Positions 35,648 through 41,998 of a DNA stretch of 51,833 bases are shown here, one piece after another. The stretch comes from CAYGOC01 sp964351495 (GTDB taxonomy: Bacteria > Chlamydiota > Chlamydiia > Chlamydiales > SM23-39). The notes under the pieces are model-generated. The model ran no database searches. It was not told the DNA's origin and saw only the letters and a list, made by a program, of their open reading frames with translations. The stretch spans positions 1-51,833 of the forward strand of contig CAYGOC010000014.1 in NCBI GenBank assembly GCA_964351495.1, given 5' to 3'. A program made the position numbers and the translations under genes. Each line of letters begins with the position of its first letter. Within the stretch, counting starts at the first letter, position 1.

Positions 35648-36325
35648 ATGTTTTTATATTTAGGATTACGGGTTCCTCCCTTTTTACAAGGAAAAGTTTT
35701 TCATGCTCCTTTAATTGAGGTAGTTCCTTTACAGGTAGACCCTTCTTTTTTGCGAGAAGAAAGAAGAGATAGGTATACGCATCTTCTTTTTACGAGCCAA
35801 ACTGCCGTTTCCCTTTTTTTTTCTTACTGCGCACAAGAAAACATCTCTTTAAAGGGCCTACAAGAAAAAGAGTGGATTGCGGTGGGACCTTCTACGCAAA
35901 AACAACTACAAATGAGAAATATCTTAGCCAAAGTGCCTAATGTGTATACCCAAGAGGGGATTCAATCTCTTTTTCCGGGAAAAAGGGGAGCTTTTGTTTT
36001 GTGGCCCCGTTCTTTTTTAGCAAGAGAAGACCTTTTGTTATTTTTTGAAAAAGAGAAAATTCTATATGAGGCGCCTTCTCTGTATACGCTAAAGTATAAA
36101 AGCTTTTCTGAAGAGATTCCTTGGAAGGAGATAGAAGGGGTCATTTTTACCAGCTCTTCTACTGTGCATGCTTTCTTTGCTCTAAACAAACAGGCTCCTG
36201 TTTCTATACCTTGTTTTTTTCAAGGGGAGCCTACAAAAAAGACGGTAAAAAAGATCTATCCTTGCTGGAAAAGTTTTCCTATAAGTACACTGCTTGGGAA
36301 AAACCATAGGGAGAAAGTGTTATGA
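35648..36325 (+). CDS. hemD: Uroporphyrinogen-III synthase
   Basis: A 225-aa protein of the HemD fold. Conserved pieces are HLLFTSQTAVSLFF (first half), WIAVGPSTQKQL, VLWPRS, YTLKYK and VIFTSSSTVHAFFAL (second half, counterpart of the VVFTSxSxV motif). HemD diverges fast, so the position right after hemC is important support. Start could be TTG 35642, overlapping the hemC stop as TTGA, or ATG 35648; I list the ATG. Its 3' end overlaps sodM by four bases (ATGA). Confidence 0.78.
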   Translation: MFLYLGLRVPPFLQGKVFHAPLIEVVPLQVDPSFLREERRDRYTHLLFTSQTAVSLFFSYCAQENISLKGLQEKEWIAVGPSTQKQLQMRNILAKVPNVYTQEGIQSLFPGKRGAFVLWPRSFLAREDLLLFFEKEKILYEAPSLYTLKYKSFSEEIPWKEIEGVIFTSSSTVHAFFALNKQAPVSIPCFFQGEPTKKTVKKIYPCWKSFPISTLLGKNHREKVL

Positions 36326-36927
36326 AAGAGCAAACGCTGCCGAAGCTTTTATATGATTATCAAGACTTGGAGCCGGTGATTTCTAAAGAGATTATGGAGC
36401 TGCATCATAAAAAACACCACCAAGCTTATGTGAATAACTATAATGCTGCTTTAGAAAAGTATCAAAAAGCAGAAAAAGAGGGAGATCTTTCTTCCATGAT
36501 AGCTTTGCAGCCTGCTTTGAAATTCAATGGAGGTGGACATTTCAATCACTCTCTTTTTTGGCAGATATTATGCCCTAAAAATAAGGCAAAACCCTCTCCG
36601 GAAGGATCTCTTTTAAAACAGCTTGAAAAAGATTTTTCGAGCTTTTCTTCTTTTCAAGAAGGATTTTCTCAAAAGACAGGAGCAATTCAAGGCTCTGGTT
36701 GGGGATGGCTTGGTTGGAATAAAGGTGCCTTTAGGCTAGAGATTGCTACTACTTTGAATCAAGATCCTTTAAGTCTTCAAGGGCTCATTCCTCTTATGGG
36801 AATCGATGTATGGGAGCATGCTTATTATCTGCAGTATAAAAATGCAAGACCGGAGTATCTCAAAGCTATATGGCAGATTATCAACTGGAATATGGTAGAA
36901 GAGAAATTTGAAAAAGCAAGAGGATAG
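36322..36927 (+). CDS. sodM: Superoxide dismutase (Mn/Fe)
   Basis: A 201-aa cytosolic enzyme dismutating superoxide. Metal ligands are visible: His in ELHHKKHHQAYVNNYN (about residue 28), His in GGHFNHSLFW (about 80), and Asp/His in GIDVWEHAYYLQY (about 161-165). Length is standard. Metal choice (Mn or Fe) is not settled by reading; the symbol follows chlamydial usage. The ATG overlaps the hemD stop (ATGA), so it belongs to the rnc-radA-hemC-hemD run. Confidence 0.95.
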   Translation: MKEQTLPKLLYDYQDLEPVISKEIMELHHKKHHQAYVNNYNAALEKYQKAEKEGDLSSMIALQPALKFNGGGHFNHSLFWQILCPKNKAKPSPEGSLLKQLEKDFSSFSSFQEGFSQKTGAIQGSGWGWLGWNKGAFRLEIATTLNQDPLSLQGLIPLMGIDVWEHAYYLQYKNARPEYLKAIWQIINWNMVEEKFEKARG

Positions 36928-36930
36928 AAG

Positions 36931-37206
36931 GTGAGAATTTCTTGCGATTCTCTATGTGTAGTGACTGGTTTTAGTATACTTGCTTTTTTCTCTTTTCCTG
37001 CTCTTATTTCTAGAGTTTCTTCCTGTTTTGCAGAAGAGCTTCCCTCTTTTTTGAAACAGGATATATTCTGTTTTTCTTGCAGAATGGTAGTGTATTTAGA
37101 GCCTGCTGCCAGAGTCATGATAGGACCTGTTGGACTGTCTGTAGCTGTTGTGGCCGTTTTGTTTCGTAGGCTTGAAGGGAGGGGCTTTGTAAGAGAAATA
37201 GAGTAA
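36931..37206 (+). CDS. Small predicted membrane protein, 91 aa (GTG start)
   Basis: Not recognised. Two hydrophobic stretches (about residues 8-30 and 58-77) flank a cysteine-bearing loop. AGAGGA about seven bases before GTG 36931 and the three-base gap after sodM favour a real coupled gene. An antisense frame (36825-37118) overlaps it but invades sodM and is less likely. Confidence 0.4.
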   Translation: MRISCDSLCVVTGFSILAFFSFPALISRVSSCFAEELPSFLKQDIFCFSCRMVVYLEPAARVMIGPVGLSVAVVAVLFRRLEGRGFVREIE

Positions 37207-37426
37207 AGGGGCTAGCTTAAAGGAAAGTGATTAGGGATCTAGAGATAATTCACCCTTTCTTAGAAAAGGTGGAAAATTAAAAAATAATCTTTACAAAAAA
37301 CCTTGTAAAATTTTTTTTACCAAGATCGAAAAGTTCTTTTTTGAATAACTAACCGCTTAGTTTTAAAGGAGATAAAAGTTGTTTTTTAGCTGAGCTTATA
37401 ATAAAAAGAGAGCTGTTCATTTAAAA

Positions 37427-37435
37427 TGGTATAAT
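37427..37435 (+). promoter_or_regulatory. Extended -10 promoter element upstream of accD
   Basis: TGGTATAAT at 37427-37435 fits an extended -10 (TGnTATAAT), with no good -35 box at 17 bp. It lies 38 bases before ATG 37473. Another TATAAT occurs at 37397-37402. The 266-base gap before accD also holds a short hairpin at 37251-37271 (CACC.TTTC/GAAA.GGTG) without a following T-run. Confidence 0.4.
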
Positions 37436-37472
37436 TTAGTAAAATGTATCTTTGTATTTTTAATGTGGTTTT

Positions 37473-38393
37473 ATGGGACTTTTTTCTAAGAACAAACCAA
37501 AGATCAAAGTACAGAGCACCAAAAAAGATGGTTTTAGTGGTTGGCTCAAGTGCTCTCGTTGTGATGAATTGATACATGCAAATGAGTTAGAGGCGAATCT
37601 CTATCTTTGTCCTAAGTGTGATTATCACTATAGGTTTCCTCTTCTTAAGAGAATAGCTCTTTTGGCGGATGAGGGCTCTTTTACAGAGCTCTTTACAGAT
37701 ATAGAGCCAAAAGACCCTTTATCTTTTATGGATACCGAGTCTTATGAAAAGAGGCTGCAGAAAGCTCAAGAGAAAACCCAAAGAAAAGATGCTATCAGTA
37801 CCGGGATTTGTAAGATACAGGGTAGAGACACTGCCTTGGGAGTTCTAGACTTTTCTTTTATGGGGGGCTCTATGGGGTCTGTTGTAGGAGAGAAGTTAAC
37901 CCGCCTCATTGAGTTTGCGTTAGAGAAGAAACTTCCTTTAGTGGTGGTTTCTGCTTCGGGAGGAGCTAGAATGCAAGAATCTATTTTATCTTTAATGCAA
38001 ATGGCAAAAACGAGTGCAGCTCTTAGAAAACTGCATGAAAAAAAACTTCCCTTTATTTCTGTGTTAACCAACCCTACGACGGGGGGGGTAACCGCTTCTT
38101 TTGCTTCTTTGGGAGATATTATTATTGCAGAGCCAGATGCTTTAATTGGTTTTGCAGGTCCTAGAGTAGTAGAACAAACGCTAAAACAAAAGCTTCCTCC
38201 TAAGGCACAAAAGTCAGAGTTTCTTTTAGAAAAAGGGATGATTGACTGTATTGTAAAAAGAGGGGAGCTTAAGCAAAAGATTGCTTTTTTTCTTTCCTAT
38301 CTTTCTCAAGAGAAAAAAGATCTTTTAGAAAACTCGAAGAAAAGGCTAAAACAGTTGTTAGATTATGCCTCTTCTGAGTATTCTTCCACTTAA
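37473..38393 (+). CDS. accD: Acetyl-CoA carboxylase, carboxyltransferase beta subunit
   Basis: A 306-aa subunit of the first enzyme of fatty acid synthesis. The N-terminal zinc ribbon has CSRC (about residue 27) and CPKCDYHYRF (about 47). The crotonase-like core has SASGGARMQES, TNPTTGGVTASFA and GFAGPRVVEQT, typical of AccD. The alpha subunit is not in the window. It starts the accD-dut-ptsN run. Confidence 0.96.
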   Translation: MGLFSKNKPKIKVQSTKKDGFSGWLKCSRCDELIHANELEANLYLCPKCDYHYRFPLLKRIALLADEGSFTELFTDIEPKDPLSFMDTESYEKRLQKAQEKTQRKDAISTGICKIQGRDTALGVLDFSFMGGSMGSVVGEKLTRLIEFALEKKLPLVVVSASGGARMQESILSLMQMAKTSAALRKLHEKKLPFISVLTNPTTGGVTASFASLGDIIIAEPDALIGFAGPRVVEQTLKQKLPPKAQKSEFLLEKGMIDCIVKRGELKQKIAFFLSYLSQEKKDLLENSKKRLKQLLDYASSEYSST

Positions 38394-38408
38394 GTTAGGT
38401 AAGGTTTT

Positions 38409-38849
38409 ATGAATCAGCAAGAAGTATTTTTAATAGCGGAAGAAGGGTGTATTCCTACTTATGCTTCAGAAGAAGCAGCGGGGGCAGATGTTAGAGCTTT
38501 TATTGAGGAAGAAGTTATACTTCTACCGGGTAAAAGAGCGCTTATTCCTACCGGAATCAAGATGGAGATTCCAAAAGGATTTGAGCTTCAGCTTCGCCCT
38601 AGAAGTGGACTGGCTTTTAAAGAGGGAGTTACCTTAGTAAATACTCCTGCTACTATTGACTCTGATTATAGAGGGGAGATTAAAGTTCTTTTAATTAACT
38701 TGGGAGAAAAGCCTTTTACGATCTCTCCCAAAATGAGGATAGCGCAAGCTGTTTTGGCTCCTGTGGTGCAGGCAAAATTTGTTTTGAAGAAAGAGCTTTG
38801 TGAAACGAAAAGAGGAGAAGGTGGGTTTGGTCACACAGGAACAAACTAG
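38409..38849 (+). CDS. dut: dUTP diphosphatase
   Basis: A 146-aa trimeric dUTPase. All five motifs are seen: AAGADVRA, PRSGLAFKEGV, NTPATIDSDYRGEI (catalytic Asp), RIAQAVLAPV, and the C-terminal RGEGGFGHTG (usual form RGxGGFGSTG). The 3' end overlaps the region where ptsN starts, indicating translational coupling. Confidence 0.96.
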   Translation: MNQQEVFLIAEEGCIPTYASEEAAGADVRAFIEEEVILLPGKRALIPTGIKMEIPKGFELQLRPRSGLAFKEGVTLVNTPATIDSDYRGEIKVLLINLGEKPFTISPKMRIAQAVLAPVVQAKFVLKKELCETKRGEGGFGHTGTN

Positions 38850-39369
38850 CCCGCCTATTGTAAAAGCGGTAGGGGCTCTTTTAAAGATATGGAGTCGTTC
38901 GAAAAAAAAGGATGTTGTGAAAGTTTCTGATTACCTGGATGAAGACCTTATTTTTTTTGTTGAAGAGAAGAAAAGAGATGATCTCTTATACAAGTTAGTA
39001 AGTCATTTGCATGAGAAAAAAAAGCTAAAAAATAAAGAACCTTTTTATAAGGCTATCTTGGAAAGAGAAAAAATTGTATCTACCGGTATCGGTATGGGAG
39101 TGGCCATCCCTCATGCAAAACTAAAAGAAGTTCCTGAATTTTTCATAGCCGTAGGAATTCAGAAAGAGGGTGTAGAATGGAATGCTTTAGATGATAAGCC
39201 CGTTCAGCTTGTTTTTATGATAGCAGGCCCTGACAACCGTCAAACCGAGTATATTCAAATACTCTCTTCTTTAACTTATGCTCTAAAACAAGAGGGGGTT
39301 AAAGAAAAAATTTTACAGGCTAAAAGCCCCTCCCAGGTTCTCTCTCTTTTACAAGACAGTTCTGTTTAA
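38827..39369 (+). CDS. ptsN: PTS EIIA(Ntr)-type protein
   Basis: A phosphoacceptor of the nitrogen-type PTS. The active-site histidine is in TGIGMGVAIPHAKL; downstream are ALDDKPVQLVFMIAGP and SLTYALKQEGV. The start is uncertain. TTG 38827 has AGGAG at 38813-38817 at good spacing; GTG 38821 and GTG 38800 are alternatives that overlap dut more. The first about 45 residues (basic, then DYLDEDLIFFVEEKKRDD) precede the core domain. Chlamydia also has ptsN next to dut. Confidence 0.85.
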   Translation: MVTQEQTSPPIVKAVGALLKIWSRSKKKDVVKVSDYLDEDLIFFVEEKKRDDLLYKLVSHLHEKKKLKNKEPFYKAILEREKIVSTGIGMGVAIPHAKLKEVPEFFIAVGIQKEGVEWNALDDKPVQLVFMIAGPDNRQTEYIQILSSLTYALKQEGVKEKILQAKSPSQVLSLLQDSSV

Positions 39370-39462
39370 TAAAAATTCATCTTTAAGTATCTCATAATAA
39401 AATGGATATGTTTTACGTCCTTGTTTGTTCAAATTAATTATTTAGTTTTTTAAAAATTTTAA

Positions 39463-39491
39463 TTTACTTTTTGTTTCGAAAGTGGTATAAT
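39463..39491 (+). promoter_or_regulatory. Predicted promoter of the unknown gene at 39549
   Basis: TTTACT (39463-39468), exactly 17 bp, TATAAT (39486-39491) preceded by GTGG. This is the best promoter match in the window. The leader is about 50 nt, AT-rich, with AAGG about seven bases before ATG 39549. Confidence 0.6.
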
Positions 39492-39548
39492 ATTAAAAGC
39501 TTTAATCTGATTTTAAATAATATTAATAATAAATTAACAAGGTTTGCT

Positions 39549-40082
39549 ATGAGTAGTTTTATACCGGGACTTATTCCTCAGATTCCTGTAGATCCCGTGG
39601 AGTTAAGCAAGGAAGAGATAGAGAGGTCGAAGCGACACGCTTGTATTGAAAAAACATTTAGAAAAACTATCGAAGAAGTGGGGGCTAAAAATACCTATTT
39701 GGAGAGAATTTCTAAAGCTGCGGGATTTAAAATGAATGTGCGCCTACTTTCTTTTGAAGAAGAAATATGCACGCCAAATGAGAAAGGAGAGCTAGAAATA
39801 ACCAACTTTCGTGTTCTTAAAGAGGCGGGTGGAAAAGGAAAATCTAAAGTGAAAGCCGCTAAATATACAGCAGGAGCTGCTGCGGTGATTCTTTCAGGGG
39901 GCGTGCTTTTACTTGCACATGGAGCGCAAAAGGCTATCTACCGAGTAGAAAAAGCGATGCTGGCTAGAAAAGAAAAAAAACAGAAGGCAGCTATATCAGA
40001 GACTAGATCGCAAAGACCGGAAAGCACAAATACGGAAACTAGTAAAACTTCTTCTTCAAGTCAAAGTTCAGACGTACGTTAA
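39549..40082 (+). CDS. Unknown protein, 177 aa, with one membrane segment
   Basis: Not recognised. The start ATG 39549 is chosen over an upstream in-frame ATG at 39471 because that one lies inside the predicted promoter. Residues 1-100 are soluble and charged. A Lys/Ala-rich patch leads into one hydrophobic segment near 111-128 (GAAAVILSGGVLLLAHGA). A basic, then Ser/Thr-rich tail follows (ending SSSSQSSDVR). It lies between the two ptsN genes, which adjoin in Chlamydia as I recall, so it looks inserted. Its stop shares TTAA with the convergent SDR gene. Confidence 0.7.
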   Translation: MSSFIPGLIPQIPVDPVELSKEEIERSKRHACIEKTFRKTIEEVGAKNTYLERISKAAGFKMNVRLLSFEEEICTPNEKGELEITNFRVLKEAGGKGKSKVKAAKYTAGAAAVILSGGVLLLAHGAQKAIYRVEKAMLARKEKKQKAAISETRSQRPESTNTETSKTSSSSQSSDVR

Positions 40083-40801
40083 AAGTCACAATCAGTAGGC
40101 ATAACGACTAGGTCCCGGATGCAGATCTCTTGAGGCATCTTCCAGCAAAAAAGGATGATTTCTGCCAGTTTTTCCGGCTGTATGAAGGTAGGATGATTCA
40201 TCATAGTAGAATACTCTTCGAAACTTATCCCAATGCCTTTGTGAATATTTGTCTTTATAATCCCGGGTGCGATGTTAATTACCCTTACCTTACTTTGAGC
40301 TAGACCTTTATTTAAGGAAGCTCCTAAAGATTTTACCGCATGTTTTGCGGCATGGTACGTTGCAGCCTGAGGAAAATCGGTTCGATCTCCAATAGAGCTT
40401 ATATTTATGATGGTTCCTTTTTTACTTGCCACCATTTGGGGGAGCACGCATTTGATTCCATTGATTACTCCTTTTACAAGAACATCTAGCTCATAATGAA
40501 CTTTTTCTATAGGGATTTTATCAAAGTCTCCAAAATTGGCAATCCCAGCGTTATTTACAATACAGCCGGTAGGGCCAAATTGTTTTTCTCCTTTTTTTAT
40601 CTCTTCTAAAAATTTATTATAATCTACCACATCACAAGAAGCATAATGAACCGGATGAGAAGAGAGCTTTTGTAGGGGTTTGATATTACGGGAAAGTAAA
40701 ACTAGAGGGTGCCCCTCTTTTGCAAAAGCATAAGCTAGAGCTTCTCCAATACCGGAAGAGGCTCCTGTAATAACAACGAGTTCTTTTTTTTGTGGACCCA
40801 T
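40079..40801 (-). CDS. Short-chain dehydrogenase/reductase (SDR)
   Basis: A classical SDR of about 240 aa. NAD(P)-binding TGASSGIGEALA is at the N-terminus, NNAGIANFG in the middle, the catalytic Ser in INISSIGDR, and YHAAKHAVKSLG gives the YxxxK pair; NIAPGIIKT follows. The substrate is unknown. ATG 40801 is preferred because GGTGA precedes it; ATG 40813 would add four residues. It ends on the TTAA shared with the gene at 39549. Confidence 0.9.
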   Translation of the reverse strand: MGPQKKELVVITGASSGIGEALAYAFAKEGHPLVLLSRNIKPLQKLSSHPVHYASCDVVDYNKFLEEIKKGEKQFGPTGCIVNNAGIANFGDFDKIPIEKVHYELDVLVKGVINGIKCVLPQMVASKKGTIINISSIGDRTDFPQAATYHAAKHAVKSLGASLNKGLAQSKVRVINIAPGIIKTNIHKGIGISFEEYSTMMNHPTFIQPEKLAEIILFCWKMPQEICIRDLVVMPTDCDF

Positions 40802-40832
40802 ATTTTTCACCATAAAGAATTATGGGGATTTT

Positions 40833-41099
40833 TCAAGCTTTTTTTTGTTGGGATTGTGTTCTGGAAGAAGGAGGTAAAAGAGGAGTCTTATCCGTAGGTT
40901 TTACTGTTACTTGCCGAAGAGGCCATGTCCTATCTTGTCCTTCACTCTCTTCTGCAGCCCTTCGAAATACCTGGAATATTTTTTTTATTAAGATACCGGA
41001 GCAGCAGCAAATAACCGTAAGGGTTAAGCAGCCGATGATCTCTTCTTGATGTTCCACGTAGGCTGTGGAAAAAGGACTTGTAAAATTAGTTATGTTCAT
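40833..41099 (-). CDS. Small single-pass membrane protein, 88 aa
   Basis: Not recognised. It has a short N-terminal tail, one hydrophobic segment near residues 21-42 (IIGCLTLTVICCCSGILIKKIF, with a cysteine triplet) and a polar Pro/Ser/Gln-rich C-terminus. AAGGAG seven bases before ATG 41099 is a strong ribosome binding site and decides for this strand against the overlapping plus-strand frame (40822-41049). It lies just upstream of the SDR gene on the same strand. Confidence 0.55.
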   Translation of the reverse strand: MNITNFTSPFSTAYVEHQEEIIGCLTLTVICCCSGILIKKIFQVFRRAAEESEGQDRTWPLRQVTVKPTDKTPLLPPSSRTQSQQKKA

Positions 41100-41262
41100 G
41101 GCTTTCTCCTTTTTTTAATTCTTATCTTATAAGCTTTTTTTTGAATAAGGGAAGATAAAGTAGCAGTCCATATTAGAGCAAGAAAAGAGTCTCTTGAGAA
41201 TTTTCTTGGTTTTTTTGGCTTCTATCAGGTACTTTTTTGATAACGAAAGAGGAGTTTTGTAT

Positions 41263-41979
41263 ATGGATTTAAAGATAAAAGATGTAGCAGATCTTTTGGG
41301 GGTATCAGTAGCTACCATTCGAAGATGGCTAGAAAAAAGAAAAATTCCTGCTTATCGTATTAACCACCAATACCGATTTAACCGAGGCGAAATAGAAGAT
41401 TGGGTAATGAGCTGTAGAACAGGTCCCTCTCAAAAAGATCTTTCAGAAAAGGTCTCTCTTACAGGAGAAAAAGTACATAAAGCGGTAGGACAAGTAGGAG
41501 CGCATCGCTTCTCTTTATATAGGGCTATTCATAAAGGGATTGTTTTACATGATTTAGAAGGGAAAACCAAAGAAGAGGTAATTTGTAACGCTATGGAAAA
41601 AATAGCAGAAAACCTGAACTTGGATGCCCAAGTCCTTTTACACCTCTTATTAGATAGAGAGCGTTTAATGCCTACAGGGCTAAACCACGGTATTGCCGTT
41701 CCTCATACAAGGGACTTTTTATTAGAAGAGGCTTTTGATGTAATCTCTATTGTCTATCCAAAAAGACCCGTAGAATACGGTGCTTTAGATGGAAAGCCGG
41801 TGCATACCCTGTTTTTTCTTTTTGCTTGCGAAGATAAAAGACATCTTCACCTTTTAGCAAAGCTGGCTCATTGGGTAAACAGAGAAAGTAATCGTCACCT
41901 TTTACTAGAAAAACCAGGAAAAGAAGAGCTTTTAGAAAAGGTAAAAGCTTGGGAGAGCGAAATTAGTAAGGATGGCTAA
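41263..41979 (+). CDS. ptsN: Fusion of a MerR/excisionase-type HTH and a PTS EIIA domain
   Basis: A 239-aa protein. Residues 1-50 form an excisionase-like winged helix (IKDVADLLGVSVATIRRWLEKRKIPAYRINHQ in pieces: VADLLGVSVATIRRW, KIPAYRINHQYRFN, GEIEDWV). The rest is an EIIA(Ntr)-like domain with the phosphohistidine in GLNHGIAVPHTRD. A similar HTH-ptsN fusion is known in Chlamydia. It may link PTS phosphorylation to DNA binding. AGAGGAG eight bases before ATG 41263 decides the start. Its stop is embedded in an inverted repeat shared with the clpC stop. Confidence 0.88.
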   Translation: MDLKIKDVADLLGVSVATIRRWLEKRKIPAYRINHQYRFNRGEIEDWVMSCRTGPSQKDLSEKVSLTGEKVHKAVGQVGAHRFSLYRAIHKGIVLHDLEGKTKEEVICNAMEKIAENLNLDAQVLLHLLLDRERLMPTGLNHGIAVPHTRDFLLEEAFDVISIVYPKRPVEYGALDGKPVHTLFFLFACEDKRHLHLLAKLAHWVNRESNRHLLLEKPGKEELLEKVKAWESEISKDG

Positions 41980-41998
41980 ACGCTAAGCGTTAGCCATC
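41971..41998. terminator. Inverted repeat covering both convergent stop codons (ptsN/clpC)
   Basis: GATGGCTAAaCGCT and AGCGTTAGCCATC pair as a 13-bp stem with one bulged A and a minimal loop. The left arm holds the TAA of the HTH-EIIA gene (41977-41979); the clpC stop (41983-41985) is at the top of the stem. A T-rich stretch follows on the plus strand after a few bases (42006-42025). It probably serves as a terminator for at least one direction. Confidence 0.55.

Noticed and set aside
36825..37118. Reverse-strand frame of 97 aa over the sodM end
   Set aside because: It overlaps the conserved sodM C-terminus and competes with a plus-strand frame that has a good ribosome binding site right after sodM.
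40822..41049. Plus-strand frame of 75 aa
   Set aside because: It is antisense to the 88-aa membrane protein, which has AAGGAG at correct spacing and a clear membrane segment; the plus frame has neither.
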